Source of the DNA: Prorocentrum cordatum
Taxonomy: Eukaryota > Sar > Dinophyceae > Prorocentrales > Prorocentraceae
DNA length: 64,000 bases
NCBI GenBank assembly: GCA_963575745.1
Contig: CAUYUJ010003914.1
Location: forward strand, 1-64,000
Reading direction: 5' to 3'
Shown here: positions 11,035-19,639 of the stretch, piece by piece
Layout: each line of letters begins with the position of its first letter
How positions within the stretch are numbered: position 1 is the first letter of the stretch
Notes under the pieces: generated by a model
What the model saw: only the letters and a program-made list of their open reading frames with translations
Databases searched by the model: none
Told to the model about the DNA's origin: nothing
Translations under genes and position numbers: made by a program

Positions 11035-11205
11035 ACCCTCCTCCCTCCTCTTCCCCTCCCTGTTCCCTCCCTCTCCTCTCCTCCCCTGCTTCTTCTCCCC
11101 CTCCTCCTCCTCCCCTCCTCCTCCTCCTCCTCCTCCTCCTCCGTTCCCTCATCCTCCCTCCCTTCCCTCTGCTTCTCCTCCTCCTCCTCCTCCCCCCATG
11201 CCTTC
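11035..11205. repeat. TCC/GGA microsatellite (start of second composite repeat)
   Basis: TCC-rich from about 11035, best kept at 11100-11145 and 11178-11192, followed by the GGGCGTCTCGCCAGAGAC linking segment that also follows the tracts at 4308 and 12590. Confidence 0.85.
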
Positions 11206-11299
11206 TCCTTGCACATCACTCCTCCCTGCCGCGCCCCCAGACGCGTCGGCAGGGCGGGCCGGGCGTCTCGCCAGAGACCTCCTCGCCACTTGCAGCGCC

Positions 11300-11890
11300 C
11301 AGGCGCCCGCCGGCGGGCAGCGGCGCCCGCAGCGAGGGGCGCGCACGGGCGCCACCCTCGGCGCGCGCACGGGCGCGGGGCCCCGCCGAGTGGGCCGCCG
11401 CCCTTTCGCAGCGCGGGCGCGACGGCGCCGCCCGGGCGCCAACCCCCACGGGCAGGGTGGGCGGGGGAAAAGCCGGCGACGGCGCGGCGGGCGCGCAGGC
11501 CGCGAGGCGCGCTCGGTGCGAGCCGCGCCGTCGCCGAAAGGATGGCCTGGCGAGCCTGCGCCGCGCGCTCGCGCCGCGACGCGAGGCGGCGCGCCCTTGC
11601 CCCCCCCCGAATTGCGCGGCTCCGATGACCGCGCGCTTCCGCGCAGTGCGCCGCGCCTGGCCGGAATGACAGGCCTGCGCCGCGCGCGCGCTCGCGTGGC
11701 GACGCAAGGCGGCGCGCCCTTGCCGCCGCGCATCGCGCGACTCCCGATGGCCGCGCGGCGCCGCGCGCAAAAAGACTTGCAAGACGCTCGGCGTCGCGCA
11801 TTTGCGCGCAAGGCGAGGCAGCCCGCGCGACGGGGAATCGGCTGCAGCATCGCCCGCGGCGCGGACGAGACCCCCGCGACGCGACGCAAG
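11300..11890. other. GC-rich block inside the second composite repeat
   Basis: About 600 bp of very GC-rich, CpG-rich sequence separates the post-TCC segment from array B. It has no counterpart in the first composite repeat. Either it is inserted material or that interval is missing from the other copies. No gene is recognised. Confidence 0.45.
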
Positions 11891-11892
11891 GA

Positions 11893-12150
11893 TAGAAGGC
11901 GGACCGTTTTCAAAATGTGGCCCTCGTCGTAGCGCCGCGCGCATTGATCGTAGTAGAAGTTTGCAGCAGCTTCACGGATAGAGGCTGGTGGTTTTCAACA
12001 TGTGTATCTCGCCTAAGCGCAGCGCATACTTTTTTATGGACAAATGTCCACCAGCTCCACTGATGGAAGGCCATATGTTCAATCGGTGGCTCTCGCCTGA
12101 GCGCCGCGCACGTTCGTGTTCAAAGTTTGCAGCAGCTTCAATCATCCACA
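11893..12150 (+). repeat. ~85-bp tandem repeat array B (3 units)
   Basis: GCGCCGCGC words at about 11932, 12015 (variant GCGCAGCGC) and 12099, with TTTTCAAAATGTGGC and GCAGCAGCTTCACGGAT phrases matching array A. Confidence 0.85.
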
Positions 12151-12325
12151 TGGTTGACATTGAAGTCCCAGGAGGTCAGGAATGACACTATTTCGAAATG
12201 ACGTGACGCAGCAGTCGCGTTCATCCGCGGCGTTGAAGTCCCAAGAACTGTTGTTACATGATTGAGGACTGTCGAGACGCAACAATCACGCTGATTCGCG
12301 GCGCTGAAGTCCTCGAACTGTGTGT
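12151..12325 (+). repeat. ~73-bp tandem repeat, second copy
   Basis: GTTGACATTGAAGTCCC, GGCGTTGAAGTCCC and GGCGCTGAAGTCC recur about 73 bp apart with GACGCAAC/GACGCAGC between, as at 5031-5160. Confidence 0.75.
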
Positions 12326-12439
12326 CGGCTCGCTTCTGGATGCTCGAACAGTTGCCGTCCAATGGGCCTCTCCCCACAGTGAAAACAAATTCGCGGAGGG
12401 AGGGTTCAATGCAACATCGTTGGTGCGCCTTGGATTCAC

Positions 12440-12590
12440 ACTGGTCCTCCTCCTCCTCCTCCTCCTCCTCCTCCTCCTCCTCCTCCTCCTCCTCCTCCCT
12501 CTCCTCCTCCTCCCTCTCCCTCCTCTACCTCCTCCTCCTCCTCCTCCTCCTCCTCCTCCTCCTCCTCCTCCTCCTCCTCCTCCTCCCCGC
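12440..12590. repeat. TCC/GGA microsatellite
   Basis: Long TCC run that ends one composite repeat and begins the next. Confidence 0.9.
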
Positions 12591-12659
12591 GGCCGGTAAC
12601 GAAAGGCCAGCCGGGCGTTTCGCATGAGACTTCCGCACCATTCATCACACCGAACCTCA

Positions 12660-13060
12660 GGCATCTGCAAAGAGCGTCACGGATCGAGGGCGAGTCGCTT
12701 TCAGATTGTGGCTCCCGCCTGAGCGCCGCGCACACTCGTCTCAAACATGTGCAAGAGCTTCACGGGGTTGAGGCGGATCGTCTTCAAAAAATGTGGCTCT
12801 CGCCTTCGCGCCGCGCGCCTGCGCGTCAAACGTGGCGCCAGACCCTCGCGTATGGAGAGCGGGACGTTCTCAAAATGTGGCTCTCGCCTCTGCGCCGCGC
12901 ACATTCGTCGTATGAGAATTCTAAGAGTCCTGCGGATGGAAAGCGGGCCGCGTTCAAAGCGCGGCCCTGGCCGGAGCGCCGCGCACGCTCGTCCTGGCCA
13001 TCTGCAGGAGCTTCGCGGATCGAGGGCGGCTCTGTTTCAAGATGTGGCTCCCGCCTTAGC
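12660..13060 (+). repeat. ~85-bp tandem repeat array C (5 units)
   Basis: GCGCCGCGC words at about 12723, 12806, 12892 and 12977, and a truncated last unit at about 13045. It is followed by an unrelated ~190-bp segment (13060-13255) and a fragment of the same unit at 13257-13310. Confidence 0.85.
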
Positions 13061-13315
13061 TCGGGAGCGGCCAGGAGGGGGGTGTCCAAGCGGGGGGGGT
13101 GCACATCATGGCCGGCGGCATGTGCGCGGCCCAGGCTGGGAGCCAGGGACGAAATCCAATAAGAAGAGGCGCCATGACGTCTGGGGAAAGATCATGCTCC
13201 CCGCCATGATATCCACCCCCCCTAGTCATCACCCCCCTCTTTTCCGCCCCCGATCAACGCCGCGCACATTCCTTCTGGGAAAGTGCAAGGCCTTCACGGG
13301 TTCGCATGGTTAACG

Positions 13316-13480
13316 TACCAGAAGTGGTGTTAGGGAGCGATGAAGGATTGTCAAGGCGCCACAATTACGTTGATTCGCGGTGTTGAAATCCTAGGAACGG
13401 TGTTCTGACACGGTTCAGGTTCGTCGAGACACGAAATTCAGATTGATTCGTGGCGTTGGACTCCCAGAAGTGGTGTTTTG
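13316..13480 (+). repeat. ~73-bp tandem repeat, third copy
   Basis: GTTGATTCGCGGTGTTGAAATCC and a second unit ~73 bp later match the earlier copies. The linking segment and TCC tract follow. Confidence 0.7.
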
Positions 13481-13577
13481 GTGCGCTTCAGTATCTTCAA
13501 ACGGTTGTCTCCCAACTGGGCACCTGCCTCAGCAGAACTGAATCCTTGTAGAGGCCTATGGAGAGAGGGAGCTGGTC

Positions 13578-13690
13578 ATCCTCCGCCTCCTCCTCCTCCT
13601 CCTCCTCCTCCTCCCTCCTCCTCCTCCTCCTCCTCCTCCTCCCTCCTCCTCCTCCTCCTCCTCCCTCCTCCCTTGCATCTCCTCCCACCT
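13578..13690. repeat. TCC/GGA microsatellite
   Basis: TCC run closing the third composite repeat. Confidence 0.9.
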
Positions 13691-14111
13691 CCCTCCTCCC
13701 CCCCCCGGGCGCAACTTGAAGGCCCTGCCCCCTGGGACGGCGCCGCGCCCAGTCCTCCCCCGCCTCGCGCAGCGACTGGCCCCTGTACGTCTTCACGGCC
13801 ACCCGCGCGCCCGACCTCGGCGTCCGCGGGCGCGGGGGGCCCCCGAGGCGCGGCGGCGCAGAACGGTAGACCGTGCACACTGTTCCGCGGTTTGGGGGAC
13901 GCCCGCCCCTCGGGGGGCTGCAAAGCTTAGGCCCCCACGGTGCCACTTGGGGGGCAGGCGTCCTCGACGGCGGAAAAGTTTGTGTGGGGCGACACGTCGC
14001 GGGGCCCGGGGCCCGGGGATGGAGAGAGAGAGAGAGAGAGCAGGGCGGAGGCGGAGGACACGGGGAGGGAGGGAGGCGGAGGAGGGAGGGGGAGGACGGC
14101 AAGGAGGGCGA

Positions 14112-14161
<50 letters not shown>

Positions 14162-14383
14162 GAGGGCGCGAGGGCGGAGTGGGCGCAGCGGAGAGGTAAG
14201 GGGGCCGACGAGGAGGCGAGGCACAGTCGGACTTGATCGGACAGGACGCGCGAGAGGACACCAGACGACGCTCCCGAGGGCCACGTCGCCACAGGAATGC
14301 GGGAGGCATGGGCCGCGAGACACGGCACGCAAGGGTACCCTTTTTAACTACTGGGGAGGGTCGACCTACTGGTCTGGGCCGAC
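13691..14383. other. Spacer with GA and AGC microsatellites
   Basis: GC-rich spacer with a GA dinucleotide run at about 14022-14040 and an AGC trinucleotide run at about 14114-14157. No gene is recognised. Confidence 0.6.
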
Positions 14384-14510
14384 TGTCGACGCCGCGGCGT
14401 GGCGCTACCTCCCCCAAAGTGAAGGGGAACTGGGACACACAAGTAAATACACACAAATAACCAGATTCCCCATATGTTCCCATGTTCTCTGGGTTTCTGT
14501 CTTCCCCCCC
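14384..14510 (+). repeat. Left part of the repeat split by the copia element
   Basis: Runs from GACTGTCGACGCC through GGGACACACAAATAAATAC and CCCATATGTTCCC to GTCTTCCCCCCC, then stops at the LTR. The missing second half resumes after the other LTR at 21786. Uninterrupted relatives lie at 58840-58995 and 59130-59285. The GACTGTCGAYGCC segment itself recurs at 21862-21901, so units were already tandem before the insertion. Confidence 0.85.
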
Positions 14511-14593
14511 TGATGAGATAATATGCCGATGTACTGCAATATCTCTTTTCATCTTGAGCCAAAATAGGCGCACAGAGGAGGGTGTCAGAATCA
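14511..14593 (-). repeat. 3' LTR (83 bp)
   Basis: Identical to 21703-21785. It begins TGATGAGATA and ends AGAATCA on the plus strand. It contains, on the element's sense strand, ATTTTGGCTCAAG (14553-14565), matching the 3' end of the dinoflagellate spliced leader. LTRs are usually a few hundred bases, so this is unusually short. Confidence 0.95.
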
Positions 14594-14602
14594 CTCCTCC
14601 TC
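14594..14602 (-). promoter_or_regulatory. Putative polypurine tract
   Basis: On the element's sense strand GAGGAGGAG directly abuts the 3' LTR, the position where plus-strand DNA priming takes place in LTR retrotransposons. Confidence 0.7.
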
Positions 14603-14791
14603 GGGCCTGGCCGCAAACTGGCCAGGCACGACTTAAGTCGTACGCGGGCGCGCCCGAGCCGACGCGCCCAGCTCATCTGCTAGGCTGCGGCCATGCCGCG
14701 AGCCCCTCACTCCGCCCGGCGCGATCATACCGCCGCCGGCGGAACCTCATCCAGCCCCACAGGTAGCGGAGCATGGATTCGATCCACTCCA

Positions 14792-17700
14792 TCACTTGAT
14801 GTCCTTCTGATTCGAACTCGGTGCCCGATCCCAGATGTTCAGCGTAGCCATGTGTCTCCTCAAAAGGGAGCCACCCACGCTCTTGGTCAGCACGTCCGCG
14901 ACATTGTTCTTGCCAGGAACTGCGGCGATCGAGAGATCGCCCTTGCCAACACGCTCCTGGATCCACAAGTATCGTGATTGAACATGCCGCATCTTCCCGA
15001 GACCTCGCCGTTGGACGTGGCCCCGGGCCGCCGATGAATCCGAGGCAAGCTCCACCTTCAGGTCCAGCCCCCAATCCGCGAAGAGGCTGTGAAGGCCTAG
15101 GCCCACGCTCCCGCCCTTCACCAGGGCGTAGTACTCGCTCTCCCCGCTGCTCAATGAAACCGTCGACTGCAGGTTACTGCCGTGCTTGACTACATGATGC
15201 CCCAGCATCGCCACGAAGCCTCCGGTGCTTTTCCGCGTGACTGCACAGCCTGCATGATCGGAGTCCACGTACACCCGGATCTTGTCGAACGTCTTCTGCT
15301 CCGTGAAAACCGTGACCGTGCTAGGATGCCGCTTGAGGTAGCGGCCAACCCTCTTGAGCATGAGCCAGCTCGCCTCCGTTGGCGTCTGCATGGACCTGGC
15401 GAGCGTCTTCGATGCCTCAGCCAAGTCCAGCCTGTCCTGAGACAGGTAGGCCACCCTCATGGTGAGGGATCGGAAGCGCGAAGCTTCCGCTGCTCCCAAC
15501 GCCGCCGACTTCGCATCCATCATCTGCTTGTCGGCGCTGCGCTTCTCCGTCGGCGCGTCCACGCCGTTGGCCTTGCTGAGACCCAACTCGTCGATCACGA
15601 TCTCCGCGTGCCGCTTGTCCGGCTCGATCATCGCATGCCGGCAGGGCCGGCCACCGCCAGGCGGAACTCCCGCACTGACCTCGATGACCCGATTCAGGAA
15701 GACCGCCTGCTTGTCATCGCCCTCGTCGAAGCCTAGGTTCGCAGTCTTCTTGAACTCGTACTTCTTGCCCAGCGTGGCCTCGAAGCTGTCGATGTCCTGC
15801 TGCTGAGCCAGCACCGCGAAGTCGTCGCCGTGCCCCAGCAGCCTCGTCTCGTCCACCTCCTTGTAGAAGACCGCTGGGCACGACACGCCCGCCTTGTAGC
15901 CGTGTTCCTCCAGCAGCTCCGTGTAGTCGCCCTGCCAGATCTTGCTGGCGTCCTGCGTGCCGTACCAGGACTTGAGGAGTAGGCCGCACTTGTCCTCGCC
16001 GTACTCCTTGCGACTCTCCTCCTCCAGCTCCACGAAGATCCTCCGCTGCGCCTTCCCGTAGAAGTGCGCCCTGCTGATGTCGAAGAAGCCGATCTTGAAG
16101 TTGCCCGGCTTCCTGCCCTTCTTGCGAAGCGACTCCTGAATGTGGAGCGGTGGTTCCCGCGTCCACGTGACCATCAGCGAGACCAGCGACCGCATGGCCT
16201 CCAGAGGAGGCATGGCCGAGAAGACCTCGGACGCCTCCAGCTGCTCGTCAGGGCGCTTCTTCGCCTTGATCTCCTTCACGACGAGCCTGCTCCTGTAGTT
16301 GGGCCTCTCCGCGTCACCCTTGTTCGTGTCGACCCACTTGAGTGGGATGGGCGGACGCCCAGTCTCGGCGAAAGCCTGAGACCTCGGGACGATCTCGATC
16401 AGCTCCTGCTTCTTGACCCACTCGCGCTCGACCGTGCGAGCCTGGGCCACAAGGCCCGCCTCCAGGTAGCCGCCATTGACGTCGTCCCAGTAACTCGTCC
16501 AGTCCCCGGGCGGCACTGCCGCGTCCACAGGGACTGGGCCCGACTGCTGCACCTGGGCGGTGCTGAGCTCTCCCACGTCATTCAGCGTGTCCTTGAGCTC
16601 CTCCAGCACCGCCTCCACCAACTTCGGTGGATAGACCTTCGCGAACCGCGCGATGCCGCCCACGAGCGTGATGTGGCGATGCCATTCCGCGCGGCCGTCC
16701 ACATTGCTGCAAGTGCCCTGCAGCCTCCGGGCTAGGCCTGGATGGTTGGTGACCCATCCGGTCTCCTTGCGCACGAACTCCTCCTGGCCATTGCGGGGGT
16801 TCGTGAGCTTCATGCCCCACCGACACATGGGGCCTTTGACCGTGAAGACTCCTGGATGCGCGACCAGCTCCTTGACGATGTCCTCATTCCACGATCGCGC
16901 GCTCCAGGGATGCTCATGCAAGAAGTACCTGCCTGGCTTCCTGAGCTGACGCCAGTAGGCGTCGACTGCCACCTTCAGGTGGTGTCTGGCCTCCTCCATC
17001 TCAGCCGCCTCCTGCTCATCGGTCCTGAACTTGGCGCTCAGGCCCCTCAGCAAGCTGAACTTCTCGCATGGAGGGGACCCCGTGAGCAGGATGGGATCCA
17101 TCCGCTCCTGCTGCTTCTCGAGCTCCTTGACATCTTCGGGGCGCCGCAAGTCCCACGGCGTCCCGTCCTCCTTGAGTTCCTCCAGGTCCGCCGCGAAGCC
17201 CGGGCGCAGCTGAAATTCCGCTGCCCGAGCCGAGAACCGATGTGGCGAGTACACCTCGGCCACGTCCACGGCGCCCAGCTGCAACGCCGATAGGGCGATG
17301 CTGTCCACCTCCTCGTCGGCGATGTCCACGCCGGCGCTGGCCCAATGGCCACTGACCTGTTCGCGAACGAGCGGGAGCAACTCCGCCTTCGCTCTCGTCA
17401 GCACTCCGAGCTCAACCAGCTCGATCGACGCCACATCGAGGGCGAGCACCCGCATGTGCCTCCCCTCACTGGCGTTCCACACGACTGCCACTCCAGCTGG
17501 CAGCTGAGGTCCTTCCGCCGGCGCCGGCTGCGCCGCGAGATCCTCCATGTCCACCGGTACCGGCACGTCTGCCGGCTGTGGATCACCGCGCTCGAGGGCC
17601 TCCGGCACATCATCCGGGGCCACCTCTGCCGAGCGCTTCAGCCGCGACCTAGCCGCGGTCATGTCGACATCCGCGGCGGCCTCTGCCGCTCGCGCCGCTC

Positions 17701-19639
17701 CCGAACTGGAGCTCGCTCCTCCTGAAGGAGCCGCCACGCCGAAGCCCGGTGCTACCGGCTGGCTCTCTCGCCGGCGCGCCGCCGTGGCTGCCACGGCTGG
17801 CGCTGCTGCCGAGCGGGTCGCGGCCGGCGCGGCCGATGCCGCTGCCGCCGCTGCCACCGGCTCGGGGATCCTCCGAGCCGTCTTCGGCGGAGGGGTCCCT
17901 GCCGCGGCCGATGCCGCCGGTCGGACTCTGGCCTCTTGGCCCTGCCTCCGCTCTCGATACTGGCCGGTCCTCTCCCGGCCTGCCTCCTCCGCGTCCAGCG
18001 CTTCGAAGATCCTCTTGCTGCACACCGCGTTGTGCGCGTGGCCAGCCAGCACCCGGCCGTGCTTAGCGATCGAGACGCACCCTGGGCATCCCGGCGTTGC
18101 GCCCAGCCGCTCGACGTCCGCCTTGAGGACGTGCATCCTCCTCGGCGCCTGCGGCTGCGGCGACACCACCACAATTGGTGACGGACCGACCTCTCCAGGT
18201 CCGACGATGGCCCGCGGCGCGCTTGCCGCACGCGGAGCCACGTCCCACGGCAGGCCCTTCAGGCCATCCCAGCCCGCCGTGATCCACTTCTCGCTCTGCG
18301 GCAGGCTGCGGAAGCCGACCGCCTTCTTCACGCCGTCGCTCGTGATGACCATCATCGAGCCGTCGCGCGGGTGGTGGCCGATGTAGCGAGCCTCCACCAT
18401 CTGCTCCTCCAGCGCGTTCTTCCTCACGCGTTCCCCGGCGAACCGCGCCATCAAGCGTTCGCCGAAGAGCGGGACCGGCTTCCTCCACTGCCGTCCCGTG
18501 AGCCGCTGAAGAGCGGTCTTGCCGTCCTGGCCGCGCCGGTATCGGTTGATTACCGATGCGGCGTGCTCCGGCAGGTGCGCTAGCACCGGGTGCTTGTCCT
18601 CCACCTTGACGCCCAGCTTGGACTCCAGGTCCATCTTGAGCGCCCGCACCTGCTTCTTGATCTCGCGCACCGTGACCTCAATCTCCCCATTGGCCTGATG
18701 ATCGGCCGGCGCCGACTCCTGGGGAATGGCCTCGAGGCCAGGAACCTCCTCCACCGCGCGCCTCTTGACCAGCAGGATCGCTGGCTCGCCGTCGGACTTG
18801 TTGACGATCTTCCTGTAGCCCAGGATCCGCAAGAAGCGTGCGAAGAACTTGATGGCGTAGGCGTCGTCGCCCTTCTTCTCCACGAATGTCGCCGCCATCA
18901 TCTTCGAGCGCCGATCCCTAAGGACCAGCATCGGCATGGTGTCCGCGTCGTCCTGGCCCATGAAGGCGTAGTCGGACGAGACCACCGGCACCGCTGTCTC
19001 GTCGTCCTCCGGTGCGCGGAGATGCGGCTGGCCTTGGCCCTTTGCCGCAATACACACGCGACACCAGCTGCGATAAGTCGCGTGTCCCATCGCCTCGTGT
19101 TCGGCGATCTCCCTCTGAGAGGGCTCATGAGGTGCCTTCAGCACTCTCGGGCGAGCCTCCTCCTCGCCCTCGTCGGCCTGCTGTCCGTCAGGAGCAGCTG
19201 GCAAAGCGTCGGCCGCAGCAGCTGCCGCTGGCTGAAAACCCGGCGGTCTCACGTCGGAAGGTCCCGACCCCGCCGCTGCCGCCCCCGCAGCCGATGCCGC
19301 CGGGGGCCGTGGTATTAAGTCCTCCAGTGGGCTTACGCCGAGGGCTGCCTCCTGGGGACTGTCTTCTCGAGGATCTCCAGCAGCTCCTCCTTCGACTTGC
19401 CGCTGAGGAGCTCCACCAGCTCGGACTTCGACTTCGCCGAAAGTCCCTCCTCGAGAGGAGCAACCGAGCCATGTTGGCCCTTCTTGAGGTAGAAGTTGTA
19501 GACGCCCTGCTCGCGATAGACCGGCAGCATCTGGTGCTTCGCCGCCTTCGCCTCCTTCTCGAGCATGCCTACCACGCGCTTGCCGATTGGGCTCTTCTCG
19601 TGGAATATCCAGCCGCCATTGCGGCCCAGGAATGAACAC
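14792..19639 (-). CDS. pol: Copia Pol polyprotein: integrase, methyltransferase-like domain, RT, RNase H
   Basis: 1,615-aa frame. Residues 181-196 hold an HHCC zinc site (H181, H186, C193, C196). The integrase triad is D223 (SSDYAFMG), D283 (KSDGEP) and E319 (ANGEI), an exact DD35E spacing. Residues ~560-700 are Ala/Pro-rich linker. Residues ~790-945 resemble a cytosine methyltransferase, with TGSPPCEKFS at 853-862. Reverse transcriptase spans about 1095-1320: FFDISRAHFYG (D1187) and GHGDDF (DD at 1272-1273) replace the usual copia YVDD. RNase H follows at ~1450-1600 (D1459, E1500, D1534; DSDHAGC and SLSSGESEYYAL). The frame overlaps gag by 307 bases in the -1 frame, so Pol probably needs frameshifting or internal initiation. 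The Met at 19639 is only the first ATG, not a proven start. Confidence 0.95.
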   Translation of the reverse strand: MFIPGPQWRLDIPREEPNRQARGRHAREGGEGGEAPDAAGLSRAGRLQLLPQEGPTWLGCSSRGGTFGEVEVRAGGAPQRQVEGGAAGDPREDSPQEAALGVSPLEDLIPRPPAASAAGAAAAGSGPSDVRPPGFQPAAAAAADALPAAPDGQQADEGEEEARPRVLKAPHEPSQREIAEHEAMGHATYRSWCRVCIAAKGQGQPHLRAPEDDETAVPVVSSDYAFMGQDDADTMPMLVLRDRRSKMMAATFVEKKGDDAYAIKFFARFLRILGYRKIVNKSDGEPAILLVKRRAVEEVPGLEAIPQESAPADHQANGEIEVTVREIKKQVRALKMDLESKLGVKVEDKHPVLAHLPEHAASVINRYRRGQDGKTALQRLTGRQWRKPVPLFGERLMARFAGERVRKNALEEQMVEARYIGHHPRDGSMMVITSDGVKKAVGFRSLPQSEKWITAGWDGLKGLPWDVAPRAASAPRAIVGPGEVGPSPIVVVSPQPQAPRRMHVLKADVERLGATPGCPGCVSIAKHGRVLAGHAHNAVCSKRIFEALDAEEAGRERTGQYRERRQGQEARVRPAASAAAGTPPPKTARRIPEPVAAAAAASAAPAATRSAAAPAVAATAARRRESQPVAPGFGVAAPSGGASSSSGAARAAEAAADVDMTAARSRLKRSAEVAPDDVPEALERGDPQPADVPVPVDMEDLAAQPAPAEGPQLPAGVAVVWNASEGRHMRVLALDVASIELVELGVLTRAKAELLPLVREQVSGHWASAGVDIADEEVDSIALSALQLGAVDVAEVYSPHRFSARAAEFQLRPGFAADLEELKEDGTPWDLRRPEDVKELEKQQERMDPILLTGSPPCEKFSLLRGLSAKFRTDEQEAAEMEEARHHLKVAVDAYWRQLRKPGRYFLHEHPWSARSWNEDIVKELVAHPGVFTVKGPMCRWGMKLTNPRNGQEEFVRKETGWVTNHPGLARRLQGTCSNVDGRAEWHRHITLVGGIARFAKVYPPKLVEAVLEELKDTLNDVGELSTAQVQQSGPVPVDAAVPPGDWTSYWDDVNGGYLEAGLVAQARTVEREWVKKQELIEIVPRSQAFAETGRPPIPLKWVDTNKGDAERPNYRSRLVVKEIKAKKRPDEQLEASEVFSAMPPLEAMRSLVSLMVTWTREPPLHIQESLRKKGRKPGNFKIGFFDISRAHFYGKAQRRIFVELEEESRKEYGEDKCGLLLKSWYGTQDASKIWQGDYTELLEEHGYKAGVSCPAVFYKEVDETRLLGHGDDFAVLAQQQDIDSFEATLGKKYEFKKTANLGFDEGDDKQAVFLNRVIEVSAGVPPGGGRPCRHAMIEPDKRHAEIVIDELGLSKANGVDAPTEKRSADKQMMDAKSAALGAAEASRFRSLTMRVAYLSQDRLDLAEASKTLARSMQTPTEASWLMLKRVGRYLKRHPSTVTVFTEQKTFDKIRVYVDSDHAGCAVTRKSTGGFVAMLGHHVVKHGSNLQSTVSLSSGESEYYALVKGGSVGLGLHSLFADWGLDLKVELASDSSAARGHVQRRGLGKMRHVQSRYLWIQERVGKGDLSIAAVPGKNNVADVLTKSVGGSLLRRHMATLNIWDRAPSSNQKDIK

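Noticed and set aside
14673-14790. Short minus-strand frame after pol (EWIESMLRYLWGWMRF)
   Set aside because: It could be an extra C-terminal reading, but it overlaps pol in another frame and has no support beyond looking hydrophobic.
19333-19639. Canonical X XXY YYZ slippery heptamer in the gag-pol overlap
   Set aside because: None found on reading the overlap in the gag frame.
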